21,100 nucleotides of DNA from JBKHXU01 sp046565865 (GTDB lineage: Bacteria > Pseudomonadota > Gammaproteobacteria > Acidiferrobacterales > Sulfurifustaceae): contig JBKHXU010000212.1 of assembly GCA_046565865.1 (NCBI GenBank), positions 1 to 21,100 of the forward strand, in the 5' to 3' direction. Below the pieces are notes generated by a model. That model searched no databases. It worked only from the letters and a program-made list of their open reading frames with translations, and was not told the origin of the DNA. The stretch's first letter is position 1. Each line of letters opens with the position of its first letter. The position numbers and the translations under genes are program-made. Below are positions 1-7,440 of this stretch, piece by piece.

Positions 1-306
1 GACCAAGAGCAGCGGATAACCCGCCGCGAGATCGCCGTCGCCAAGCAGCAGCATGCCGGCCAGCAACGCCGGGGCGAGGCCGGCGGCGGGGCCGCTGATA
101 GTGACGTTGGCGCCACCTAAGAATGGAAACACGAAGCCGGCGATGATCGCGGAGATGAGGCCAGTGACGGTCGGCGCGCCCGAGGCGATGGCGATGCCGA
201 GCGATAACGGCAACGACACGAGCGCCACCTGCATTCCCGCCAGCAGGTCGTAGCGCCAGTGCTTCAATCCCGCAAGGCCGTTTTGCGGCTTCTCCTCCGC
301 CTTCAC
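1..306 (-). CDS. SulP-family anion (candidate bicarbonate) transporter, N-terminal part
   Basis: This leftward gene is cut by the window edge, leaving the first 102 codons. I chose the GTG at 306 because a G-rich Shine-Dalgarno-like run (GGGGGC, minus strand) lies a few bases upstream and the encoded N-terminus (KAEEKPQNGLAGLKHWRYDL) is a typical cytoplasmic lead-in to SulP helix 1. The visible part has the hallmark SulP start: the helix around AGMQVALVSLPLSLGIAIASG, a second helix after TVTGLISAIIAGF, then the conserved GGANVTISGPAAGLAP stretch that forms part of the anion site. SulP proteins carry sulfate or bicarbonate in exchange or with sodium, and in several sulfur-oxidising autotrophs SulP genes next to carboxysome operons serve dissolved inorganic carbon uptake. 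That role is inferred here from the divergent position beside cbbL. Whether a STAS domain follows cannot be seen. Confidence 0.85.
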   Translation of the reverse strand, partial: MKAEEKPQNGLAGLKHWRYDLLAGMQVALVSLPLSLGIAIASGAPTVTGLISAIIAGFVFPFLGGANVTISGPAAGLAPALLAGMLLLGDGDLAAGYPLLLV

Positions 307-602
307 GTTGTTGCCCCCGTACGCGTGCGTGACCGTGGCCGATGCTAACCTAACCGCGCGCGGCGCGGTACACGAAATAGAGATTTGCGATGGCGCCGAT
401 CGATGCCGATCTATAGCGCGAAAATCCGGCGGCGGGGCGACGCCTGGGATGGCGTCATAGAGCCGGCTCTATGGGTTCCATTCTAATTCCCTATTTCATC
501 TTTGCCCGCGTGCTCCCTATCCTTTGCGGCGTTCATCGTTGCAACGCGACCGCGGTTTAGTCCGAGGTCATCGGTTATCGAAAGAAGACTGAGGAGTCGA
601 TC
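307..602. promoter_or_regulatory. Divergent control region between SulP and cbbL
   Basis: This 296-base non-coding stretch must carry the promoters of both the leftward transporter and the rightward carboxysome operon. Two dyads stand out near its middle (separate entry). No convincing -35/-10 pair was found for either direction; TTCATC at 532 with TTTAGT at 556 (18-base spacing) is a weak match only. In related autotrophs such regions bind the LysR-type regulator CbbR, but no cbbR gene is in the window and I could not pick out a clear pair of T-N11-A sites. The cbbL ribosome binding site, GAGGAG, starts at 591. Confidence 0.6.
439..473. promoter_or_regulatory. Two abutting inverted repeats, candidate operator
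   Basis: GACGCC at 439-444 pairs with GGCGTC at 451-456 across a 6-base spacer. It is joined directly to a perfect 18-base palindrome at 456-473, CATAGAGCCGGCTCTATG. Both lie in the divergent spacer, about 130 bases upstream of cbbL and 133-167 bases upstream of the SulP start. Perfect symmetry of this length at such a place suggests a dimeric regulator site. No poly-T follows, so a terminator is unlikely. The regulator is unknown. Confidence 0.5.
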
Positions 603-2027
603 ATGGCTGAGAAAACGTATCAAGCCGGTGTTAAAGAATACCGCAAGACCTACTGGACGCCGGACTACATCCCGCTCGACACCGACCTGCTGGCCTGCTT
701 CAAGGTCGTAGCGCAAGCCGGCGTGCCGGCGGAAGAGGCGGCAGCCGCGGTCGCCGCGGAATCGTCCACCGGTACCTGGACCACGGTCTGGACCGACCTG
801 TTGACGGACCTTGATTACTACAAGGGCCGCGCCTATCGCATCGAACCGGTGCCGGGCGATCCGACCGCGTTCTACGCGTTTATCGCCTATCCGATCGACC
901 TGTTCGAAGAAGGCTCGGTCGTCAACGTGCTGACCTCGCTGGTCGGTAACGTGTTCGGCTTCAAGGCCATCCGCAGCCTGCGCCTGGAAGACATCCGCTT
1001 CCCGCTCGCGTACGTCAAGACCTGCGGCGGCCCGCCGAACGGCATCCAAATGGAGCGCGATCGCCTGAGCAAGTACGGCCGCGCGCTGCTGGGTTGCACG
1101 ATCAAGCCCAAGCTGGGTCTCTCGGCCAAGAACTACGGCCGCGCCGTGTACGAATGCTTGCGCGGTGGCCTGGACTTCACCAAGGACGACGAGAACATCA
1201 ACAGCCAGCCGTTCATGCGCTGGAACCATCGCTTCGAGTTCGTGATGGAAGCGATTCACAAGGCCGAGGCCGAGACCGGCGAGCGTAAGGGTCATTACCT
1301 GAACGTCACCGCGCCGACCCCGGAAGAGATGTACAAGCGCGCCGAATTCGCCAAAGAGCTGGGCGCGCCGATCATCATGCACGACTTCTTGACCGGTGGT
1401 TTCACCGCCAACACGGGCCTTGCCAACTGGTGTCGCGATAACGGCATCCTGTTGCACATCCACCGCGCCATGCACGCGGTGCTCGACCGCAACCCGTACC
1501 ACGGTATCCACTTCCGCGTGCTGACCAAGTGCTTGCGCCTGTCAGGCGGCGATCACCTGCACTCCGGTACCGTCGTCGGCAAGCTCGAAGGCGACCGCGA
1601 GGCGACGCTGGGCTGGATCGACACCATGCGCGAGTCGTTTATTCCGGAAAATCGCGGCCGTGGTCTGTTCTTCGACCAAGACTGGGGCTCCATGCCGGGC
1701 GTGATGCCGGTGGCCTCGGGCGGTATCCATGTGTGGCACATGCCGGCGCTGGTAGCGATCTTCGGCGACGACGCCTGCTTGCAGTTCGGCGGCGGTACGC
1801 TCGGCCATCCGTGGGGTAACGCCGCGGGTGCGACCGCGAACCGCGTGGCGCTCGAGGCGTGCGTCGAGGCGCGCAACCAAGGGCGTCAGGTCGAACGCGA
1901 AGGCAAAGAGATTCTGACCGAGGCGGCGCAACACAGCCCCGAGCTCAAGATCGCGATGGAGACCTGGAAGGAAATCAAGTTCGAGTTCGACGTCGTCGAC
2001 AAGCTCGACGTGCAAAAGCGCGCTTGA
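603..2027 (+). CDS. cbbL: RuBisCO large subunit, Form IA (carboxysomal)
   Basis: This encodes the 474-residue large subunit that carboxylates ribulose 1,5-bisphosphate in the Calvin cycle, packed inside the carboxysome as an L8S8 enzyme. All catalytic landmarks are present: K168 in TIKPKLGLS, the carbamylated K194 with metal ligands D196 and E197 in GGLDFTKDDEN, H287 in HIHRAMHAV, and loop-6 K327 in SGTVVGKLEGDR. The N-terminus (AEKTYQAGVKEYRKTYW) and full length fit carboxysome-associated Form IA. The ATG is preceded by GAGGAG at a suitable distance. It heads the operon, with cbbS starting about 40 bases after its stop. The long open frames on the opposite strand here are by-products of the codon bias. 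Confidence 0.98.
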   Translation: MAEKTYQAGVKEYRKTYWTPDYIPLDTDLLACFKVVAQAGVPAEEAAAAVAAESSTGTWTTVWTDLLTDLDYYKGRAYRIEPVPGDPTAFYAFIAYPIDLFEEGSVVNVLTSLVGNVFGFKAIRSLRLEDIRFPLAYVKTCGGPPNGIQMERDRLSKYGRALLGCTIKPKLGLSAKNYGRAVYECLRGGLDFTKDDENINSQPFMRWNHRFEFVMEAIHKAEAETGERKGHYLNVTAPTPEEMYKRAEFAKELGAPIIMHDFLTGGFTANTGLANWCRDNGILLHIHRAMHAVLDRNPYHGIHFRVLTKCLRLSGGDHLHSGTVVGKLEGDREATLGWIDTMRESFIPENRGRGLFFDQDWGSMPGVMPVASGGIHVWHMPALVAIFGDDACLQFGGGTLGHPWGNAAGATANRVALEACVEARNQGRQVEREGKEILTEAAQHSPELKIAMETWKEIKFEFDVVDKLDVQKRA

Positions 2028-2066
2028 TCAATCCTTAAATCGAATACCGTTTAGGAGTCACCGAAC

Positions 2067-2405
2067 ATGGCCGATATCCAACCGTACAACGCGACCGAGC
2101 GTAAGGGCGAAACCTTCTCGTACCTGCCGCCGCTGTCGCCGGCGAAGATCCGCAAGCAGATCGAGTATCTCTTGGCACAGGGCTGGAACCCGTCGATCGA
2201 GCACACCGAGCCGGAGAAGTCGTTCTCGCATTACTGGTACATGTGGAAGCTGCCGTTCTTCGGCGAGAAGTCGGTCGATCGCGTCGTCGCCGAACTCGAA
2301 GCGTGTCATCGCGCCAACCCGGGGCACCATGTGCGCCTGGTCGGGTACGACAACTACGCGCAAAGCCAAGGTACGGCGTTCATCGTCTATCGCGCCGGTC
2401 GTTAA
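2067..2405 (+). CDS. cbbS: RuBisCO small subunit, Form IA
   Basis: A 112-residue small subunit that caps the L8 core of RuBisCO. The family pattern is clear: an N-terminal segment leading to FSYLPPLSPAKIRKQIEYLL, the WNPSIEH turn, then YWYMWKLPFFGE and a C-terminal strand ending in AFIVYRAGR. Length is normal for carboxysomal CbbS. The start ATG has AGGAG at 2053-2057. It lies directly downstream of cbbL and is expected to be co-transcribed with it. A strong stem-loop follows immediately after the stop codon and may separate the RuBisCO part of the message from the shell part. Confidence 0.98.
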   Translation: MADIQPYNATERKGETFSYLPPLSPAKIRKQIEYLLAQGWNPSIEHTEPEKSFSHYWYMWKLPFFGEKSVDRVVAELEACHRANPGHHVRLVGYDNYAQSQGTAFIVYRAGR

Positions 2406-2410
2406 GGCGG

Positions 2411-2437
2411 TCCGCGCGTCGCGGGTCGGCGCGCGGA
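2411..2437 (+). promoter_or_regulatory. Stem-loop between cbbS and csoS2
   Basis: TCCGCGCG at 2411-2418 pairs perfectly with CGCGCGGA at 2430-2437 around an 11-base loop, a very GC-rich 8-bp stem starting five bases after the cbbS stop. There is no U-tract afterwards, so it is not a textbook intrinsic terminator. Such a structure could protect the 3' end of a processed cbbLS message or partly stop transcription, which would fit the need for far more RuBisCO than scaffold. In Halothiobacillus neapolitanus the cbbLS transcripts are known to be more abundant than those of downstream cso genes. The function here is inferred. Confidence 0.6.
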
Positions 2438-2484
2438 TGTAGTGAGTCACGATAGTCCAGCAATGTACGAGCGAGGGTGATGTG

Positions 2485-4596
2485 ATGCAGCAGGCCAACA
2501 GGATCGATGCCGGCGGCGGTCGCGAGGCGTCTCGTCTACGCCGCCAGCAACTGGTCGCCGGCAAGACCGGGCTTCCGCCCGCGAAAGAGCGGGTGCGCAC
2601 CGGCGAGCGCGAGGCGTCGTTGCCACGGCTGACCGCCGTGGCGGCAGCCCCCGCGGCGCCGACACCGGCTGCGCCGGTGGCCGCGCCCAGCGCATCGCCC
2701 GTCAGCGCGCAACCCGCGGTTACGCCGGCGGCTGTGCGTCCCACCGGTGGCCGCGCCGCATCTTTGGCGCGGCGCGAGGCGCTGGTGCAAGGCAAGGGCG
2801 CGCTGCAGCAACAGAATCGTGCGCAAGCCGTGGCGCAATCGAGCGCGTTTACGTCTGCGCCCGTGTCGGCACCGGCAAGCGCGCCGCGCTTTCCTACGGG
2901 CGGTCGCGATGCGTCGATCGCACGCCGCAATGCACTCGTGCAAGGCAAGAAAGGTTTACAGCAAGTCGGGCAAACGCAAGGCGGCAGTGTTGCCGCCGCT
3001 GCACCGAGCATGCCCGTCGCCACACCGGCGCCGGCAACCAATGAAGGCGCCTCGGCGACGAGTCGCCAAGTGGCGCAAGCAGTGCGCGCGAATCGCGCGA
3101 CCTTCGGGCGCGGCGGTGCCGCGGCCGCGCGTGCGGCCAGCGCTCCGCGCGAGGCGCAACCGATTCAATATCCGCCCAAGGTGGCGGAGACCTCGACCTA
3201 CGGCGGTGGCCGTGTCACCGGTGTGCGCATCGGTCGCGGTCCGAATGTGACCGGCGATGAGCCGGGCGCGAGCCTGCCGGTTACCGGTTCGCAGTACTAC
3301 GGCACCGAAGCCGGCTTTCAGCCGCGCCATGGCGGGATCAAGGTCGGTGCGGTTCGCACCGAGGGCGGCCTGACCGTCACCGGCACGATGGTACGTAGCC
3401 AGGTCGAGATCACCGGCGATGAATACAAAAGCGGCGTGCGCATCACCGGCGAGGCCGACCCGACCCCGCAGGACGATTTGACGCAGGGCCGTGAGCGCAC
3501 GGTCTACACCTCGGCGCAGTTTCCGCGCAAAGCCGAGCCGCATGGCCACAGCGTGTTCGGCACCAATTTGGGACGCGCCGCGAAGGCGGTCGCAACGCGT
3601 GATCGCGCCAGCGCCTTGGAAGCGAGCGAAGGGGGTTTGCCGATCACCGGCACCGCCGTCGGCCGCAGTGCGCGCGTGACGGGCGATGAAGACGGCGCCC
3701 AGCGCGCCATCACCGGCGATCAATACGTCACTCGCGGCCGTGGCCAACCGGAACCGGCGGCGCGTGCGAATGCCAATCGCGGTGGCGAGCGCGTCGATCC
3801 GGTGACGGGTGCGAAGGTTAGCGAGTCCACCACCTGGGGCGGCCAGCGTGTTACGGGGTGCGATGTTGAGTATCAGCCCAATGTCACGGGCGATGAGTAC
3901 GGCGCCACGACGTATCTGACGGGCACGCCGTATGTGGGGCCCGGCCAAGTTCCGGCGGATCGGCACGCAACCGCAAGCGGTCTTGCGCGCGTTACCGGCG
4001 ATGTGCCGCTCAACGTCGAGCACGTCACCGGCACGCAGCGCGGCGGCGATCGCGCCATCACCGGCACGACGTACTTCCGCGCCGAGCCGAGCGAAGCGGG
4101 TGAGAAGTCGGACGCCAAGACCAACGTGGTCGCGCAGATTGAGCAGCGTTTCAGCGTGCGTTCACCGCAGCGTGAGGCGCAGTTGCGCACCAGCAGCCAG
4201 AAGCTGCCGGAGAACGTGCAAGAGCGCATCACCGGTTCGTTCGCGGTCGGTCATGGCAAGATCACCGGCAACCAGGAATTTCATTTCGCGCCGCGTGCGA
4301 GCGCGGAACAACGCGAGAGCGCGAGAAGGCGTGTCACCGGCGAAGGCCGCGTCAATGGGCCCGCGATCACCGGCAGCGCGTGGAGCGAGCATGGGCGCGT
4401 GACCGGTACCGAGGGTTATATCGCGCACGAGCGCAATCCGAGCCAACGTGCCGGCAAGCCGCACGGATTCGCGAGCGCCGAGAAGTTCAAGGATAAGGGC
4501 AAACACGAGCCGGCGAAGCAGATGGTGACCGGCATGGTCGGTTGGTCGGCGAAGTCCGCGGCCAAGGTGACGTTGTCCGGTGGGGCGCAAGGTTAA
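2485..4596 (+). CDS. csoS2: Carboxysome assembly scaffold CsoS2
   Basis: CsoS2 is the disordered protein that gathers RuBisCO through its N-terminal repeats and links it to the shell through its middle and C-terminal regions. I start it at ATG 2485, 7 bases after GAGGG; an in-frame GTG just upstream at 2482 is too close to that site. Counted from the ATG (703 residues), RuBisCO-binding N-repeats of the form GRxxSxxRRxxLVxGK lie near 12-30, 88-107 and 139-157. A decayed copy (GEREASLPRL) is near 40, and another degenerate one may lie near 192-210. Middle repeats with triple V/ITG motifs start near 241, 295, 384, 452 and 499. A C-terminal region has further ITG/VTG motifs (582-645) and a short end peptide. 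It is shorter than the roughly 870-residue H. neapolitanus protein and has a single cysteine (C459). Confidence 0.96.
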   Translation: MQQANRIDAGGGREASRLRRQQLVAGKTGLPPAKERVRTGEREASLPRLTAVAAAPAAPTPAAPVAAPSASPVSAQPAVTPAAVRPTGGRAASLARREALVQGKGALQQQNRAQAVAQSSAFTSAPVSAPASAPRFPTGGRDASIARRNALVQGKKGLQQVGQTQGGSVAAAAPSMPVATPAPATNEGASATSRQVAQAVRANRATFGRGGAAAARAASAPREAQPIQYPPKVAETSTYGGGRVTGVRIGRGPNVTGDEPGASLPVTGSQYYGTEAGFQPRHGGIKVGAVRTEGGLTVTGTMVRSQVEITGDEYKSGVRITGEADPTPQDDLTQGRERTVYTSAQFPRKAEPHGHSVFGTNLGRAAKAVATRDRASALEASEGGLPITGTAVGRSARVTGDEDGAQRAITGDQYVTRGRGQPEPAARANANRGGERVDPVTGAKVSESTTWGGQRVTGCDVEYQPNVTGDEYGATTYLTGTPYVGPGQVPADRHATASGLARVTGDVPLNVEHVTGTQRGGDRAITGTTYFRAEPSEAGEKSDAKTNVVAQIEQRFSVRSPQREAQLRTSSQKLPENVQERITGSFAVGHGKITGNQEFHFAPRASAEQRESARRRVTGEGRVNGPAITGSAWSEHGRVTGTEGYIAHERNPSQRAGKPHGFASAEKFKDKGKHEPAKQMVTGMVGWSAKSAAKVTLSGGAQG

Positions 4597-4621
4597 CGGT
4601 TAACGCGAGCCGACGACGCCC

Positions 4622-6181
4622 GTGAACCTCGCCATGCGCACCAAGAAAACGCGCCGCCATCCCGGTTCCATGGGATACGGCCTCGACCCGCTCGGGATGA
4701 CGCATCCCTATGAGCAGGCGTATGGGATCGATGCGTATGCGCGGCCGAGCGTGCCGGCCGGGGCGCATCCGCTGTACGACGCGGCGCACAACGGCACGTT
4801 GCAGGCGCGCGAGCGCGAGATCACCAGCGCGTTCGATGCGATCGAACCGGTGCTGCGCGATGTGGCGGCGATGCAGTTTGAAGAGGGGTTTGTCCAGCGC
4901 GCGCAGAGCGCGGCGCTGAATCGCTTAGGGTTTGAGTGGTCGCCAGAGTCGCTGCGCGCCACCTGGCTCGCGCCGCTTAACACGCGGGCGCTATATGCCG
5001 AGAGCGTGTTTCGCACTTTTAAGGAGTTGGCCGAGCGCGACTTCGACCGCTATCGCGCGGTCACGGACGAAGGCGAGCCGGTACCGGAACTGATTCGTAA
5101 GTGGGGCTTTCACGTGGTCGACGTGACGCCTTGCGCCGACGGTCGCTTGAGCGGGGTGGTGGACTACATCCTGCGCATTCCGCCAGCGGTGGTGGTGAAC
5201 CGGCGCTCGTTCGCGGGTGCGATGTTCGACATCGAAGAGGGCATGCGCCACTGGGCCGAGGTCGAGCTGCGCCGCCATCGCGAGGGCGTGCCGAATGCGG
5301 CCGATGCGCCGACGCGGTATCTGAAGATCGGTGTGTATCACTTCAGCGGCTCGGAGCCGACCACCGAAGGTTGCGCGGCGCACGGTAGCGATACGCACAA
5401 AGCGGCGCAGGCCTTGCTCGAGCGCTTGACCGCGTTCGCGCAGGCGATCGAGAACACGTACTGCTGCGGCGCCTCGGTGGCGACGCTGTTGATCGGGGTC
5501 GATACCGACAACGACGCGATCCGGGTGCACGTGCCGGACGCGCGCGGGGCGATGGCGGTGGAACGCTTCATCGACAATCGCGCCTTGTACGACGCGACCC
5601 GCGGCTTGGCGCGCGAGGCAGCGAAAGAGGCGATTCGCAATGCGGTCGCGGAGGCGGCGGGTGTCGCGCCCGACGACGCGGCGACCGAGGGTATGCGCTG
5701 GTTTTGCGGCTACGTGCTCAAGAACAACATGGCGCAGATCGAGTATGTGCGCGCGTATCACAACGGGGTGTACCAGCACCTCGGCCACACCGAACGCTTT
5801 ATCGTGGTGGGCGATAGTTTCGACGATCTGCAGATGCGGAACCTCGCGTTCCAGGCGCAGATGGACACGCTCGAAGAGGGCGCGGCCGACATGGATATCG
5901 GCGTGAAGGTGTTCAAGCACGTGAATGTCGAGCGCGGTTTGCCGATTCCGGTGCTGGTGCACTTTCGCTATGCGAAGCAGGTGCCGGGCTCGCGCGAACG
6001 CGCGCTGGTACGCAGCCACCGCCTGCTCGATGCGATCAACGCGCGCTATGCGGATTTAGTACGCGAAGGCTGGATGTACACGTGTCTCGCGATTACCGAG
6101 CGTACGCCCGGCAGTCGCTTAGAGACGAACGATATCGACATCACTGCCGCACGCCGCCAGGGCGCGTGCGGATGCAAGTAG
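4622..6181 (+). CDS. csoSCA: Carboxysomal carbonic anhydrase
   Basis: CsoSCA (also called CsoS3) dehydrates bicarbonate to CO2 inside the carboxysome, next to RuBisCO. The 519-residue product has the zinc ligands C171, H240 and C251, with the same spacing (69 and 11 residues) as C173/H242/C253 of the H. neapolitanus structure. The catalytic Asp-Arg pair is D173/R175 within CADGRL. The N-terminal 60 or so residues look disordered and basic, as expected for the segment that tethers the enzyme to RuBisCO. The C-terminal part (FDDLQMRNLAFQAQMDTLEEGAAD and onward) is the diverged second half of the beta-CA fold. The GTG at 4622 and ATG at 4634 both lack a strong ribosome binding site, so the exact start is uncertain by four codons. 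Confidence 0.97.
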   Translation: MNLAMRTKKTRRHPGSMGYGLDPLGMTHPYEQAYGIDAYARPSVPAGAHPLYDAAHNGTLQAREREITSAFDAIEPVLRDVAAMQFEEGFVQRAQSAALNRLGFEWSPESLRATWLAPLNTRALYAESVFRTFKELAERDFDRYRAVTDEGEPVPELIRKWGFHVVDVTPCADGRLSGVVDYILRIPPAVVVNRRSFAGAMFDIEEGMRHWAEVELRRHREGVPNAADAPTRYLKIGVYHFSGSEPTTEGCAAHGSDTHKAAQALLERLTAFAQAIENTYCCGASVATLLIGVDTDNDAIRVHVPDARGAMAVERFIDNRALYDATRGLAREAAKEAIRNAVAEAAGVAPDDAATEGMRWFCGYVLKNNMAQIEYVRAYHNGVYQHLGHTERFIVVGDSFDDLQMRNLAFQAQMDTLEEGAADMDIGVKVFKHVNVERGLPIPVLVHFRYAKQVPGSRERALVRSHRLLDAINARYADLVREGWMYTCLAITERTPGSRLETNDIDITAARRQGACGCK

Positions 6182-6194
6182 ACGGAGTCAGCGC

Positions 6195-6506
6195 ATGAAG
6201 ATCTGTCAGGTAGAGAAGACCTTGGTCGCCACCGCGCGTATCGGCGGATTGGGCAATCGGCGCCTGCTCGTGGTGAAAGAGCGCGGCAGCAGCGGCAAAC
6301 AAGTGGCGGTCGACCCGGTCGGCTGCAAACCCGGCGACTGGGTCATCGTCGTCGGCAGCTCGGCGGCGCGCGACGCCGCCGGCAACAAGGATTATCCGAG
6401 CGACTTCACCATCGTCGGCATCATCGACTATTGGGAAGACGACTCCAAGGACGGCAGCGGGAACCCCGAGAGGGCGGGTACCTCGGAGAAGTCCGGGAAG
6501 AAGTAG
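6195..6506 (+). CDS. csoS4A: Carboxysome vertex pentamer protein A
   Basis: A 103-residue bacterial microcompartment vertex protein (BMV/EutN-CcmL fold) that forms pentamers closing the icosahedral corners of the shell. It starts MKICQVEKTLVAT and has the core pattern VAVDPVGCKPGDWVIVVGSSAAR with the downstream DFTIVGIIDYW strand. The start ATG follows GGAG at 6184-6187. The family is usually a little over 80 residues; here about 20 extra residues rich in Gly, Ser, Lys, Glu and Asp follow the fold (DDSKDGSGNPERAGTSEKSGKK). The stop is two bases before the next start, so it is translationally close to csoS4B. Confidence 0.96.
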   Translation: MKICQVEKTLVATARIGGLGNRRLLVVKERGSSGKQVAVDPVGCKPGDWVIVVGSSAARDAAGNKDYPSDFTIVGIIDYWEDDSKDGSGNPERAGTSEKSGKK

Positions 6507-6508
6507 CG

Positions 6509-6769
6509 ATGGAAATCATGCGCGTAGTGCGCGACCTGGTGACGACGAAGCGTAATTTTTGGTTGGCGGCGAAGTCGTTGCGAGTGGTCGAGGACTACAA
6601 GGGCAATTTATCGGTGGCGCTCGATCCCATCGGCTGTAAGCCGGGGGACTTCGTGGTCACGATCGGTATCTCGGCGGCGCGTATCGCCGCCGGCAATCCG
6701 ATGATCACGACCGACATGACGATCGGCGGGATCATCGATGATTGGAGTGAGGAAGAGTGGCGCTCCTAA
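6509..6769 (+). CDS. csoS4B: Carboxysome vertex pentamer protein B
   Basis: The second pentameric vertex protein, 86 residues, of the same EutN/CcmL-type fold as its neighbour. I start it at ATG 6509 (MEIMRVVRDLVTTKRN), which matches the conserved MEVMRV start of CsoS4B proteins; an upstream in-frame ATG at 6431 would sit deep inside csoS4A and is rejected. The core LSVALDPIGCKPGDFVVTIG and the end DMTIGGIIDDW are diagnostic. It has no C-terminal tail, unlike CsoS4A. GGGAAG at 6495-6500, within the end of csoS4A, can serve as the ribosome binding site. Confidence 0.95.
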   Translation: MEIMRVVRDLVTTKRNFWLAAKSLRVVEDYKGNLSVALDPIGCKPGDFVVTIGISAARIAAGNPMITTDMTIGGIIDDWSEEEWRS

Positions 6770-6833
6770 CGGGCGATACTCATCGCGGGTAGTGGGATAA
6801 CGAGTTCAATTTAATCAGAGCAGGAGAACGACA

Positions 6834-7133
6834 ATGGCAAACGAGAAAATGGGTATCGCGTTGGGCATGATCGAGACGCGTGGGTTGGTGCCGGCGATTG
6901 AAGCGGCCGACGCCATGACCAAGGCCTCTGAAGTGCGGCTGATCGGCCGTCAGTTCGTGGGCGGCGGTTATGTGACGGTGTTGGTGCGCGGCGAGACCGG
7001 CGCGGTCAACGCAGCGGTGCGTGCCGGTGCGGATGCGTGCGAGCGCGTCGGCGACGGCCTGGCGGCGGCACACATCATTGCCCGTCCGCATGCGGAAGTC
7101 GAAGGCATTCTGCCGGACAAGCCGACGGCTTAA
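6834..7133 (+). CDS. csoS1A: Carboxysome shell hexamer protein (CsoS1A/C type)
   Basis: A 99-residue single-domain BMC shell protein that tiles as hexamers into the flat facets of the carboxysome. It has the full family signature: GIALGMIETRGLVPAIEAADAMTKA, the pore-lining FVGGGYV at 41-47, and the VNAAVRAGADACERVGDGLAAAHIIARPH stretch that packs hexamers edge to edge. AGGAG lies shortly upstream of the ATG. It is nearly identical to the next gene, so this is the shorter of two tandem paralogs. Whether it is best named A or C cannot be told from sequence, since those two are almost the same in H. neapolitanus. Confidence 0.95.
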   Translation: MANEKMGIALGMIETRGLVPAIEAADAMTKASEVRLIGRQFVGGGYVTVLVRGETGAVNAAVRAGADACERVGDGLAAAHIIARPHAEVEGILPDKPTA

Positions 7134-7440
7134 TTACTAGTTGAGTGGCAAGAGCTAACGAGCGGAGTTGAATATGGCAAGCGAAAAGACGGGTATCGCG
7201 TTGGGCATGATCGAGACGCGTGGGCTGGTGCCGGCAATTGAAGCGGCCGACGCCATGACCAAGGCCTCCGAGGTACGGCTGATCGGCCGGCAGTTCGTCG
7301 GCGGTGGTTATGTTACCGTATTGGTACGCGGCGAGACCGGTGCGGTCAACGCCGCGGTACGCGCCGGGGCGGATGCGTGCGAGCGTGTCGGCGACGGGCT
7401 TGCCGCCGCTCACATCGTCGCCCGCCCGCACACCGAGGTC
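6834..7440 (+). repeat. Tandem gene duplication of csoS1
   Basis: The 5' 260 or so bases of the two csoS1 genes (from 6834 and from 7174) form a direct repeat. Uninterrupted identical runs of over 30 bases occur, for example around GGGTATCGCGTTGGGCATGA and ATTGAAGCGGCCGACGCCAT. Other positions differ mostly at third codon bases. The copies are 340 bases apart and diverge at their 3' ends. Confidence 0.85.

Noticed and set aside
483..1511. Long open frame on the minus strand across cbbL (342 codons)
   Set aside because: It lies opposite the unmistakable RuBisCO large subunit and encodes low-complexity Arg/Val/Gly-rich sequence with no family features; it results from high-G+C codon bias.
2058..3041. 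Minus-strand frame over cbbS and csoS2
   Set aside because: It is opposite two certain genes and composed of Ala/Cys/Arg runs mirroring the CsoS2 repeats.
3600..4596. Programmed frameshift site in csoS2 giving short and long forms
   Set aside because: H. neapolitanus CsoS2 uses such a site, but I found no convincing slippery run here; GGGGGTTTG near 3630 is not a standard heptamer. Protein gels or ribosome profiling would settle it.
4991..6019. Minus-strand frame over csoSCA (342 codons)
   Set aside because: It is the antisense of a gene with all zinc ligands in place, rich in Arg and His, with no ribosome binding site or recognisable motif.
6773..6786. Small dyad GCGAT/ATCGC between csoS4B and csoS1
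   Set aside because: A five-base stem is too weak to call a terminator or operator.
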